Shown piece by piece: positions 47,099-55,828 of a stretch of DNA of 64,000 bases; the first letter of the stretch is position 1; each line of letters starts with the position of its first letter. The notes beneath the pieces were generated by a model. That model was not told the DNA's origin. It worked only from the letters and a program-made list of their open reading frames with translations, and did no database searches. Position numbers and translations under genes: made by a program. Origin of the DNA: Pseudoduganella buxea (GTDB lineage Bacteria > Pseudomonadota > Gammaproteobacteria > Burkholderiales > Burkholderiaceae_D). Location: contig NZ_WNKZ01000008.1 of the NCBI RefSeq assembly GCF_009720835.1, positions 49,284 to 113,283 on the forward strand, in the 5' to 3' direction.

Positions 47099-50000
47099 TC
47101 AGTGGCGGGTGGAGACCTGCTCCAGCGGTTCGTCGGCAATCACCGGGGCCGGCTTGCGCTGGCGGCGCACGACCACGGGTGCCGCCTCCTGGGCAGCCGC
47201 TTCCTGGGCGGCACGCAGCTTGGCCGGATCGGTCGAGGCCATCACCAGGCCGGCCGAGGCCAGCAGCGAGTCCAGGTCCGCGGCAGGTGCCGGGGCCGGG
47301 GCTGGTGCAGGGGCCGGCGCAGGCGCGGTCTCGGCTACGGCAGCGACAGGCGCTTCCACGGCTTTTTCCTCGGCAACGACCGGCGCGGCAACGACGGGCT
47401 CGGCAACGACGGGCTCGGCAACGACAGGCTCGGCAACGACAGGCTCGGCAACGACGGGCTCGACCACAGCCGGCTCGACAACGACGGGCTCGACCACTGC
47501 CGGTGCGCTGATCACGGGCTCGGCCGCGACCGGCGCTTCGGCGAAGATGGGCGCCGGCGCCGGCGACACCTGTGGTTCGGCAACGACCGGTGCCGTCACT
47601 TCGTCACGCGTTTCAGCCGGGGTTGCAGCCACTGCGGGCGCCGTGTCGGCGACAGGCGGCAGCGGTTCGGCGGCCGGCGCATCGACGATCTCTGCTTCGG
47701 CCGGCTCGCTCACCGGCGCTGGCCCGGCGGCAACTGCCACCGGTGCCGCTTCGGCCACGGGCTGTTCCTGCTGGGCCACCGGTTCAGCGGACTCCACGGC
47801 CGGTGCGACGGCCAGCGTCTCCGCGACCATGGCCGCTGCCGGCGCAATGGCTGCCACGGCGGCTGGTGCAGCGGCGGTTTCGCCGTCGGCCGGGGCCACG
47901 GTGAACGACGCTTCGTTGACGGTTTCGCCATCGGCGCCGTCGATGCCTTCGGCTTCGCCGCCTTCGCGTTCACGGCGGTTACGGTTGCGACCGCCACGAC
48001 GGCGGCGGCGGCGCGGCTCGTCGCCTTCGCCTTCGAACTCTTCGCCTTCCGGACCGGCATTGCCGGCCTTGACCAGCACCGGCGTTTCCACCACCGGCGC
48101 GCTGCCCGTGCCGACGGGACCGACACCGGCCGCGGCCAGGGCCAGCTCTTCCGCCTTCGCTTCGACCGGCACGGCTTTCGGCTCGGCCTTCACATCGACT
48201 TTCAGTTCGCGCGGCTCACGCGGCTCGCGTGGCGGACGGGGTGGGCGCTCGGCGCGTTCCGGACGCTCGGCGCGCTCGGGACGTTCGGCACGTTCAGGGC
48301 GCTCGGCACGCTCCGGCCGTTCGGCGCGGGCTGCCGGGGCGGCCTGGCCTTCGACCGGTTCACGCACTTCACGGGGCTCGCGCGGTGGGCGGGGTGGACG
48401 CGGTGGGCGGCCTTCGGCGCCGACGGCCGGCTTGACGCCTTCCTCGCGCGCACCCGGTTCACGTTCCTCGCGGGGACCCTTGCCGTTGCGGCCACGGCCG
48501 CGGGGGCCACGGGCATTCTTGTCGCCGCGCTCGGCGGGAACGACAGGCTTGGCCACGATGGCCGGCGTCGGCGGTGCCACCGGCTGCTCTTCCTTGCCGG
48601 TGAAGAAGGACACCAGCTTGGCGAAGAAGCCTTTTTCGGCCGGTGCCACGACGGGGGCCACGGGCGGCGCGACGGGCGCGACGGCTTCCGCCGCAGGCTT
48701 GCGGTCCACCATCGGGGCCGGCTGGCTTGGCGTGATGGTCTTCACGACGGCTTCCTGGCGCGGCTTGGCTTCGTCCTTCTGGCGCTTGGCGAATGCCATG
48801 TCCGTATCGGCCTGCTCGGCCATCGTGTAGCTGGCGGCCGTGTCTTCCAGGCGCGGATCGTCGTGCTTGATGCGCTCGAGCTTGTAGTGCGGCGTGTCCA
48901 GGTGCTTGTTCGGCACGAGGATGACGGTGATGCGGTGGCGGTTCTCGATCTTCAGGACTTCGCCGCGCTTTTCGTTGAGCAGGAAGGCGGCCACGTCGAC
49001 CGGCACCTGCACGTGGATTGCGGCGGAGTTTTCCTTCATCGCCTCTTCCTGGATGATGCGCAGCACCTGCAGGGCGGACGATTCCGTATCGCGGATATGG
49101 CCCGTGCCGGAGCAGCGCGGGCACGTCACGTGCGAGCCTTCGGACAGCGAAGGGCGCAGGCGCTGGCGCGACAGTTCCATCAGGCCGAAGCGGGAAATCT
49201 TGCCCATCTGGACGCGGGCACGGTCATGGTGCAGGGCGTCCTTCAGGCGCTGTTCTACTTCGCGCTGGTTCTTCGCCACTTCCATGTCGATGAAGTCGAT
49301 GACGATCAGGCCGCCCAGGTCGCGCAGGCGCAGCTGGCGGGCCACTTCCTCGGCCGCTTCGCAGTTGGTATGGAAGGCCGTCGTTTCGATGTCGGAACCG
49401 CGCGTGGCACGGGCCGAGTTGACGTCGACCGAGACCAGGGCCTCGGTGTGGTCGATGACGATGGCGCCGCCCGATGGCAGTGGCACGGTGCGGCTGTAGG
49501 CCGTCTCGATCTGGTGTTCGATCTGGAAACGCGAGAACAGGGGCACGTCGTCGCTGTAGCGCTTCACGCGGTGCACCATGTCGGGCATCACGTGGCTCAT
49601 GAACTGGTGGGCCTGGTCGTAGATCTCGTCCGTATCGATGAGGATCTCGCCGATGTCGGGCTGGTAGTAATCGCGGATCGCGCGGATGACCAGCGACGAT
49701 TCCTGGTAGATCAGGAAGGCGCCCGAGGCGGCCTTCGAGGCGCCCTCGATGGCGCGCCACAGTTGCATCAGGTAGTTCAAGTCCCACTGCAGCTCTTCGA
49801 CATTGCGGCCGATGCCGGCGGTGCGGGCAATCACCGACATGCCTTGCGGCAGGTCCAGCTTGTCCATCGTCTCGCGCAGTTCCTGGCGTTCCTCGCCTTC
49901 GACACGGCGCGACACGCCGCCGCCGCGCGGGTTGTTCGGCATCAGGACCAGATAACGGCCGGCCAGCGAAATGAACGAGGTCAGGGCCGCGCCCTTGTTG

Positions 50001-50326
50001 CCGCGCTCTTCCTTCTCGACCTGGACCATGATTTCCTGGCCTTCGCGCAGCGCTTCCTTGACGGAAGCATTGCGCACGTCGACGCCTTCACGGAAATAAC
50101 TGCGGGCAACTTCTTTGAATGGGAGGAAACCGTGGCGATCTTCGCCGTAGCTGACGAAGCATGCTTCCAGCGACGGTTCGATGCGGGTGATGACGCCTTT
50201 GTAGATATTGGACTTGCGCTGCTCGCGTCCGGCGGTCTCGATGTCGATGTCGATCAGTTTCTGACCGTCGACAATTGCCACGCGCAGCTCTTCCTGCTGC
50301 GTGGCGTTGAACAACATGCGTTTCAT
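47099..50326 (-). CDS. rne: Ribonuclease E
   Basis: Essential endoribonuclease and degradosome scaffold, 1075 residues. The N-terminal catalytic half has the S1 domain (QRKSNIYKGVITRIEPSLEACFVSYG), the 5'-sensor/RNase H-like regions, DNase I-like catalytic residues (ALVSVDVNSAR, GGLIVIDFIDM) and the Zn-link CPRCSGTGH (about 405). From about 530 onward it is disordered and repeat-rich: Arg/Pro/Glu repeats (ERPERA, DNA 48238-48335) that likely bind RNA, then Val/Ala/Glu/Pro repeats (VVAEP, DNA 47395-47500), ending RRQRKPAPVIADEP. It has its own terminator and a long leader shared with rluC's upstream region. Confidence 0.97.
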   Translation of the reverse strand: MKRMLFNATQQEELRVAIVDGQKLIDIDIETAGREQRKSNIYKGVITRIEPSLEACFVSYGEDRHGFLPFKEVARSYFREGVDVRNASVKEALREGQEIMVQVEKEERGNKGAALTSFISLAGRYLVLMPNNPRGGGVSRRVEGEERQELRETMDKLDLPQGMSVIARTAGIGRNVEELQWDLNYLMQLWRAIEGASKAASGAFLIYQESSLVIRAIRDYYQPDIGEILIDTDEIYDQAHQFMSHVMPDMVHRVKRYSDDVPLFSRFQIEHQIETAYSRTVPLPSGGAIVIDHTEALVSVDVNSARATRGSDIETTAFHTNCEAAEEVARQLRLRDLGGLIVIDFIDMEVAKNQREVEQRLKDALHHDRARVQMGKISRFGLMELSRQRLRPSLSEGSHVTCPRCSGTGHIRDTESSALQVLRIIQEEAMKENSAAIHVQVPVDVAAFLLNEKRGEVLKIENRHRITVILVPNKHLDTPHYKLERIKHDDPRLEDTAASYTMAEQADTDMAFAKRQKDEAKPRQEAVVKTITPSQPAPMVDRKPAAEAVAPVAPPVAPVVAPAEKGFFAKLVSFFTGKEEQPVAPPTPAIVAKPVVPAERGDKNARGPRGRGRNGKGPREEREPGAREEGVKPAVGAEGRPPRPPRPPREPREVREPVEGQAAPAARAERPERAERPERAERPERAERPERAERPPRPPREPREPRELKVDVKAEPKAVPVEAKAEELALAAAGVGPVGTGSAPVVETPVLVKAGNAGPEGEEFEGEGDEPRRRRRRGGRNRNRREREGGEAEGIDGADGETVNEASFTVAPADGETAAAPAAVAAIAPAAAMVAETLAVAPAVESAEPVAQQEQPVAEAAPVAVAAGPAPVSEPAEAEIVDAPAAEPLPPVADTAPAVAATPAETRDEVTAPVVAEPQVSPAPAPIFAEAPVAAEPVISAPAVVEPVVVEPAVVEPVVAEPVVAEPVVAEPVVAEPVVAAPVVAEEKAVEAPVAAVAETAPAPAPAPAPAPAPAADLDSLLASAGLVMASTDPAKLRAAQEAAAQEAAPVVVRRQRKPAPVIADEPLEQVSTRH

Positions 50327-51022
50327 TTTTATTTAACTCCGCGACCCATGGGCCATGTAATGCCGTCTGGTGAAAACGGCAACCATACAGGATATACGCG
50401 AGAATTAAGGAGGCTGCGGGGAAATGCCTCGTCGTGCGGCAGCGCGCGGTGGCGCGGCTGCCGCAGCAGGGCGCATGGGGCCGATCGTCCTGCCGAGTTC
50501 GCACCACCTGGAACGCATCCTGTCTACCGAAAGGTCGGGACGGGAGGGTGCGGGCGTGCGCAAATCGTCGAGCCAGGGCATCTTGTATGGTGCCTGGCGG
50601 AAACGGCAAGCGTTATCGGTTCCATCAACCAGCGAGCAACGACTGTAGTGCTTGCTCGCCGGACTTATCCTAAAATTCAGCCAATCTAATCCAGCATCCG
50701 AGCACGTCAGGAGCGTCGAACAAACCTCCGGGCGGCGCCAGATGTCGCCGCGAGCACGGCCGTAAAATCGCTACGGCAGGTCGCGGACGGCAAATGCGAC
50801 GCACTGCGGTTTATCGAGGCCCCATAATCCGATGACGACAGAGGTCGTAACCCTGATCCGCGCGCCGAATGTGCGTATACATTTATTTCCGCTGAATTTG
50901 CAATTAGGCGAGGCCAGCGGATGCGCCCCTGTGTAGAATTGTGGTTTTCTTCTTACACTGCAGCAGCTTGAAGTACTACTTCGAGTACAGCTTCGCTACG
51001 GCAAAACGATTATATATTCAAA
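50327..51022. other. 696-bp divergent region between rne and rluC
   Basis: No credible gene. It presumably holds the long, autoregulated 5' UTR of rne and the rluC promoter. Two hairpins are visible on the rne side: TGCCGT/ACGGCA (50361-50381) and a perfect 8-bp GCGAGCAA/TTGCTCGC (50632-50659) with a 12-base loop. A GGAG element lies 10 bases before the rne ATG. A -10-like TAGAAT is seen near 50934 on the rluC side, about 90 bases from its start. Confidence 0.5.
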
Positions 51023-52054
51023 ATGAAGGACTTAGAGAGATTTTCTGGGAAGACAACGCAAAAGGGCCACTCGGGGGACACCTCGCAACCCGTTGATTCT
51101 TCCCCCAGGACAGTCCTGCCGCAAGCGCAATTCGTCACGATCGGCGAAGAAGAGGCCGGACAGAGGATAGATAACTACTTGTTGCGGGTATGCAAAGGTG
51201 TACCGAAAAGCCACATCTACCGCATCCTGCGCTCCGGCGAGGTGCGGGTCAACAAGGGCCGCATCGACCAGTTGTACCGCCTGATCGAAGGCGACGTGGT
51301 CCGTATTCCCCCCGTGCGGGTGGCCGAAAAGGCCGAGAACAATGTGCCGGCTGCCGAGTTTCCCGTCATCTACGAGGATGCCCACATGCTCGTCATCGAC
51401 AAGCCGGCCGGCGTGGCCGTGCATGGCGGCTCGGGCGTGTCCTTCGGCGTCATCGAGCAGTTGCGGGCGTCGCGGCCGGATGCCAAGTTCCTGGAACTGG
51501 TGCACCGGCTCGACCGTGAAACGTCGGGCCTGCTGCTGCTTGCCAAGAAGCGCTCGGCCCTGACGTCGCTGCACGAACAGATGCGTGACGGCCTGACGGA
51601 CAAGCGCTACCTGGCCCTGGCCGTGGGCGACTGGAAAAACAAACGCCAGCACGTCAAGCTGCCGCTGCACAAGTACACGACGGCCGACGGCGAACGGCGC
51701 GTGTCCGTGCAGGCCGACGGCATGGCCTCGCACACGGTGTTTACATTGTTAAGGAAATATGACAAGTTCGCGCTGCTGGAAGCGGAGCTGAAAACGGGAC
51801 GCACCCACCAGATCCGGGTTCACCTGGCATCGTCGGGCTTTCCCATCGCAGGTGACGACAAGTACGGCGATTTCGCGCTGAACAAAGCGTTACAGAAGGG
51901 TGACGCCACGCGCGGCGCCTTGAAGCGCATGTTCCTGCATGCGCACCAGATCAGCTTTTCCCATCCCGAAACGGGCAAGATGCTGACCCTGAACGCGCCG
52001 CTCGCCCCCGAGTGCGAGCGTTTCTTGGTAAGCTTGGGGCCGGCGCAAAGTTAA
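51023..52054 (+). CDS. rluC: 23S rRNA pseudouridine synthase RluC
   Basis: Modifies uridines 955, 2504 and 2580 (E. coli numbering) of 23S rRNA. The 343 residues have an N-terminal S4 RNA-binding domain (GQRIDNYLLRVCKGVPKSHIYRILRSGEVRVN, about 44-80) and the RluA-type core with the catalytic Asp in HRLDRETSGLLLLAK, then GRTHQIRVHLA. Divergent from rne, a conserved arrangement. The gph-like phosphatase gene follows 92 bases later. Confidence 0.95.
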   Translation: MKDLERFSGKTTQKGHSGDTSQPVDSSPRTVLPQAQFVTIGEEEAGQRIDNYLLRVCKGVPKSHIYRILRSGEVRVNKGRIDQLYRLIEGDVVRIPPVRVAEKAENNVPAAEFPVIYEDAHMLVIDKPAGVAVHGGSGVSFGVIEQLRASRPDAKFLELVHRLDRETSGLLLLAKKRSALTSLHEQMRDGLTDKRYLALAVGDWKNKRQHVKLPLHKYTTADGERRVSVQADGMASHTVFTLLRKYDKFALLEAELKTGRTHQIRVHLASSGFPIAGDDKYGDFALNKALQKGDATRGALKRMFLHAHQISFSHPETGKMLTLNAPLAPECERFLVSLGPAQS

Positions 52055-52146
52055 ACAATTGGCAATGCATTTCCGCGGCATCGCGCACCGGCCCCCGGCC
52101 GCGATGCCGTATTTCATCCTGACAGGAGCCGGCCAAGCCGGACTAC

Positions 52147-52809
52147 ATGGCAAGAAAGCAATTTGACCTGATCGTGTTCGATTGGGATGGCACCCTGATG
52201 GACAGCACGGCAACCATCGTCAAGTCGATCCAGGCCGCGGCCCGCGATATCGGCCTGCCCATTCCCAGCCGCGAAGCGGCCTCGCACGTCATTGGCCTGG
52301 GCCTGACGGAGGCAATGCAGGCCGTGCTGGGCCCTGGCCTGGAACCGAAGATCTACCAGCGCATGGTGGAGCGCTACCGCCACCATTACCTGACGAAGGA
52401 CCAGGAACTGACCCTGTTCGACGGCGTCGAGGAAATGCTGCATGAGCTGTCGCAGCAGGGCTATTTCCTGGCCGTGGCCACCGGCAAGAGCCGGGTCGGC
52501 CTGAACCGCGCCCTGAACGCGGCCAAGCTGCTGAGCACCTTCGACGCCACCCGCTGCGCCGACGAAACCTTCTCCAAGCCGCACCCGGCCATGTTGCAGG
52601 AACTGACCCGCGAACTGGGCCAGGACTTGAAACGCACCGTGATGATCGGCGACACGACACACGACCTGCTGATGGCCCAGAACGCGGGCTCGGCCGGCAT
52701 TGCCGTCGAGTACGGCGCCCATCCCGTCGACCAGCTGACGGCTTGCCGGCCCGTGTTCTCGGCGAAGACCGTGCCGGAGCTGCACCGGTGGCTGAACGAG
52801 AACGCATGA
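52147..52809 (+). CDS. HAD-superfamily hydrolase (phosphoglycolate phosphatase-like)
   Basis: 220-residue cytoplasmic phosphatase. HAD motifs: DWDGTLMDST (nucleophile Asp, about residue 12), ATGKS (motif II), KPHP (motif III Lys) and GDTTHD (motif IV). A helical cap lies between motifs I and II. Genes of this kind sit between rluC and a Rieske protein in many Burkholderiales; the substrate is not known, though pyrophosphatase or phosphoglycolate activity is plausible. The stop overlaps the next start as ATGA. Confidence 0.9.
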   Translation: MARKQFDLIVFDWDGTLMDSTATIVKSIQAAARDIGLPIPSREAASHVIGLGLTEAMQAVLGPGLEPKIYQRMVERYRHHYLTKDQELTLFDGVEEMLHELSQQGYFLAVATGKSRVGLNRALNAAKLLSTFDATRCADETFSKPHPAMLQELTRELGQDLKRTVMIGDTTHDLLMAQNAGSAGIAVEYGAHPVDQLTACRPVFSAKTVPELHRWLNENA

Positions 52810-53198
52810 CGGCGATGAGCGAGACCGCGATGACAGACGAGATCCTGATCTGCGACGCCGCCGCCGTCGAGGACGGCGGCCGGGGCGTGCGCTTTCCCGT
52901 GACGGCCGGCGGCGAGGACGCCACCGGCTTCGTCATCCGCCACGACGGCAAGGCCTTCGGCTACCTGAACCGGTGTGCCCACGTGCCGATCGAGCTGGAC
53001 TGGGCCGAAGGCGAGTTCTTCGAGTCCAGCAAGATGTACCTGATGTGCTCGACCCACGGCGCCGTGTATATTCCCGCCACCGGCCAGTGCGCGGGCGGGC
53101 CGTGCCGCGGCGGCAAGTTGCGCCCCATCGCCGTTACCGAGCGCGACGACAAGCTGTGGTGGCAACCGGACGAATACGTCCGCCCGCCACGCGCATAA
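52806..53198 (+). CDS. Rieske [2Fe-2S] ferredoxin-like protein
   Basis: About 130 residues. A Rieske fold with both ligand pairs, NRCAHVP (CxH) and CSTHGAVYIPATGQC (CxxH), then GPCRGGKL. The start ATG at 52806 overlaps the phosphatase stop; internal ATGs at 52815 and 52830 are alternatives. It has no signal peptide or membrane helix, so it is a soluble electron carrier or an oxygenase-type ferredoxin. The redox partner is unknown. Confidence 0.88.
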   Translation: MTAMSETAMTDEILICDAAAVEDGGRGVRFPVTAGGEDATGFVIRHDGKAFGYLNRCAHVPIELDWAEGEFFESSKMYLMCSTHGAVYIPATGQCAGGPCRGGKLRPIAVTERDDKLWWQPDEYVRPPRA

Positions 53199-53286
53199 TG
53201 CGAGTGCCGGCGCCGGCCGGCGCCGACCCCGCTTTTTCGTTCCATCCACTGCCAGACCCACAATCCGCGCCTATTCAAGAGTGCCC

Positions 53287-54297
53287 ATGAGCGACAATCT
53301 GCAAACGCCACCGCCGTCCCCATCGCCGCTGCCGCCGCCGGAGGCGGGCAAGCTGCCCATCAACTGGGAACGCGAGGTGCTGGAAAAGCTCGTCTTTGCC
53401 ACCATCAAGGAACAGCGCGCCAACCGCCGCTGGAGCATCTTCTTCAAGATCTTCCTGCTGCTGGCCCTGTTCCTGGCCATCGCCAGCTATTTCAACCTCA
53501 GCTTCCTGGGCGGCGAGTCGGAAGTGGGGCGCCACACGGCCCTGATCGAAATCGAAGGCAATATCGAATCCGAAGGCAGCGGCGCAGCCGATGTCGTCAT
53601 TCCCGCGCTGAACAAGGCCTTTGCCGACGAGGGCTCGGTGGCCGTCGTTCTGCACATCAACAGCCCCGGCGGCAGCCCCGTCCAGGCCGGCATGATCGTC
53701 GACGAGATCCAGCGCCTGCGCAAGGGCTATCCGGACAAGCCCCTGTATGCCGTCGTCGATGAAATCTGCGCCTCCGGCGGGTATTACATCGCCGCCTCGG
53801 CCGACGAAATCTATGTCAACAAGGCCAGCATCATCGGCTCCATCGGCGTGCTGATGGACGGCTTCGGCTTCACGGGTGCCATGGACAAGCTGGGCGTCGA
53901 GCGCCGCCTGCTGACGGCCGGCGAGAACAAGGGTTTCATGGACCCGTTCAGCCCCCAGTCGGCCAAACACAAGGAACACGCTCAGGTGATGCTGAACGAA
54001 ATCCACGAGCAGTTCATCGACGTCGTGCGGGCCGGCCGCGGCAAGCGCCTGCATGAAACGCCGGAAATGTTCTCCGGCCTGTTCTGGACCGGCACGCGTG
54101 CCATCAAGATGGGCCTGGCGGACGACCTGGGCAGCGTCGACAGCGTCGCCCGCGACGTCGTCAAGGCCGAGGACATCATCGACTACACCCAGCACGAAGG
54201 CCTGCCGGAGCGGGTCCTGAAGAAATTCGGCGCCGCCATGGGCAGCGGCGCGATGAAGGCCGCCATCGGCGAGTCGGCGCGGCTGTCGGTAAAGTAG
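53287..54297 (+). CDS. sppA: Signal peptide peptidase SppA (short form)
   Basis: Inner-membrane serine protease, 336 residues, that clears cleaved signal peptides. The ATG at 53287 is chosen over the in-frame GTG two codons earlier. One N-terminal anchor (FFKIFLLLALFLAIASYFNL), then the S49 core: HINSPGGSPVQAGMI, the nucleophile serine in CASGGYYIAA, SIIGSIGVLM and the likely general-base Lys in AGENKGFMDPF. This is the one-domain form, unlike the double-length E. coli protein. Confidence 0.94.
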   Translation: MSDNLQTPPPSPSPLPPPEAGKLPINWEREVLEKLVFATIKEQRANRRWSIFFKIFLLLALFLAIASYFNLSFLGGESEVGRHTALIEIEGNIESEGSGAADVVIPALNKAFADEGSVAVVLHINSPGGSPVQAGMIVDEIQRLRKGYPDKPLYAVVDEICASGGYYIAASADEIYVNKASIIGSIGVLMDGFGFTGAMDKLGVERRLLTAGENKGFMDPFSPQSAKHKEHAQVMLNEIHEQFIDVVRAGRGKRLHETPEMFSGLFWTGTRAIKMGLADDLGSVDSVARDVVKAEDIIDYTQHEGLPERVLKKFGAAMGSGAMKAAIGESARLSVK

Positions 54298-54570
54298 GGC
54301 CGGGAAACAGAGTGGACGGCGGTCGTGCGAACAACCGGCAAATTCCTTGATTTAAATCGAGATTGGACTATAGTTACCGTGTAGTTCATTCCAAGGGAGG
54401 GCGCAGTCAGTCAATCCAAAAATGATCCGCAACAGCCCGTCACTGCAAACCGGTCTTATGCTCGGCCGGAGTTGATCCTGCATGCGCCGGGTCCGTGGAA
54501 CTACTTAACCGCATCGTGAATGCGGACAGAGAGAATTTCAATTCCTCGCTCATGTCCCGTGATGGGGCAA

Positions 54571-54599
54571 GAAAACGGCGGCTTCATGCCGCTGTTTTC
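54571..54599 (-). terminator. Hairpin overlapping the stop of the small gene
   Basis: Arms GAAAACGGCGG (54571-54581) and CCGCTGTTTTC (54589-54599) pair at 10 of 11 positions. On the minus strand it exits into TTTTCTTG. The stop codon (54584-54586) falls in the loop. Confidence 0.6.
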
Positions 54600-54865
54600 G
54601 TCACTGCTGCCACGCCGCTGCGCCTGTTCTGCTTGCCTTCATTCGCCGCGAATCCGCCTTGCTGCAGCCATGCGAGCAGATCGTGCTCCATCGCCGTCAG
54701 CCAATCCGTTTGCGGCATCGTTGCAAAGGCGCGGGCGTCCGCGCACACGGCAGCCCGTTCGCGGGCCCGGTTCAGCACGATTGTCGCGCCGAGCCGGGCA
54801 GCGGCGTTACGAGCCTGCCGGCTGCGGGCCAAGTCGGTGTTCGTTTCCATCGGTATGTGCTTCAT
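54584..54865 (-). CDS. Small hypothetical protein
   Basis: 93 residues, no recognised family, no signal peptide or membrane helix. The evidence that it is real: GGGAG stands eight bases before its ATG, and a terminator-like hairpin brackets its stop. The central part (QTDWLTAMEHDLLAWLQQGGF) looks like a folded helix pair; the rest is Ala/Arg-rich. It stands alone between sppA and rsuA, on the opposite strand to both. Confidence 0.55.
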   Translation of the reverse strand: MKHIPMETNTDLARSRQARNAAARLGATIVLNRARERAAVCADARAFATMPQTDWLTAMEHDLLAWLQQGGFAANEGKQNRRSGVAAVTKTAA

Positions 54866-55102
54866 CGTTCATCTCCCGCGGTCGGGGCCACTGATGGTGG
54901 CGGTTGCGCTATCGGACCATGCGGTTCGTGATGCATGGAAACGAAGCTTGCTAGGAATTCATAACAGTTGAGCTAGGAAGTCACCAGTAACATTCAGTAG
55001 ATTCCTACGACAATTTCAGTCTATCAACGACCCTCCCATGCAGCTTGATATGCATCAATCAGTTGGCAGGCGGTCCGGCCGAATCCGGTAAAATGCTGTC
55101 CC

Positions 55103-55828
55103 ATGAGCAAATTATCCCTGGACCGCATCCTCCAATCGCAAGGCTTCGGTACCCGCAAGTACTGCCGCACTCTCGTCGAGGACGGCGAAGTGGCCGTCAA
55201 CGGCGTTGTCCACGACAGCTATAAGACGCCGGTCGACACAGAAAGTTTGGTGCTGACGGTGTTCGACGAGGAGTGGGTGTATCGCGAGCACGTCTATATC
55301 GCCCTGCACAAGCCCGCCAATTTCGAGTGTTCGCGCAAACCCAGCCACCATCCCGGCGTGCTGACCTTGCTGCCCGAGCAATTCACGTGGCGCGATGTCC
55401 AGCCTGTCGGCCGGCTCGACCATGACACGACGGGCATGCTGCTGATGTCCGACGACGGCCCCTTCATCCATGCCCAGTCGTCGCCCAAGCGGCACGTGCC
55501 GAAGGTGTACCAGGCCACCACCGCCGAGCCCGTCACGGACGAGCTGGTGGCCCAGCTGCTGGCCGGCGTCCAGCTGCATGACGAACCGGCGCCGCTGGCG
55601 GCCCAGGTGTGCATCCGCCGCGGCGAGCACCAGCTGGAAATCGTGCTGGAGCAGGGCAAGTACCACCAGGTCAAGCGCATGCTGGCCGCCGCCGGCAACC
55701 ACTGCAGCGCCCTGCACCGTTCCGCCATCGGCGGCCTGGAACTGAGTGCACTGGGCCTGGAAGAGGGCGAGTGGTGCTTCCTGGATGCGGCGCAACTGGC
55801 ATTGCTGGCTGGCTCGACAGGCGCCTGA
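55103..55828 (+). CDS. 16S rRNA pseudouridine synthase, RsuA family
   Basis: 241 residues. An N-terminal S4-like domain (LDRILQSQGFGTRKYCRTLVEDGEVAVNG) precedes the synthase core with catalytic Asp in PVGRLDHDTTGMLLMSDDG and the RsuA-type GKYHQVKRMLAAAGN. Best match is RsuA (pseudouridine 516 of 16S rRNA); RluE/RluF-like specificity cannot be fully excluded. The stop shares a base with the start of the next gene (TGATG), so the two are cotranslated. Confidence 0.88.
   Translation: MSKLSLDRILQSQGFGTRKYCRTLVEDGEVAVNGVVHDSYKTPVDTESLVLTVFDEEWVYREHVYIALHKPANFECSRKPSHHPGVLTLLPEQFTWRDVQPVGRLDHDTTGMLLMSDDGPFIHAQSSPKRHVPKVYQATTAEPVTDELVAQLLAGVQLHDEPAPLAAQVCIRRGEHQLEIVLEQGKYHQVKRMLAAAGNHCSALHRSAIGGLELSALGLEEGEWCFLDAAQLALLAGSTGA

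Larger units (their letters stand above)
54298..55102. other. 805-bp gap between sppA and the pseudouridine synthase, holding one small gene
   Basis: Apart from the small minus-strand gene at 54584-54865 and its terminator hairpin, nothing is recognised. The stretches 54330-54540 and 54930-55090 are less GC-rich than the coding DNA around them and probably carry promoters; a TATAGTTACC sequence stands near 54370. Confidence 0.5.
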
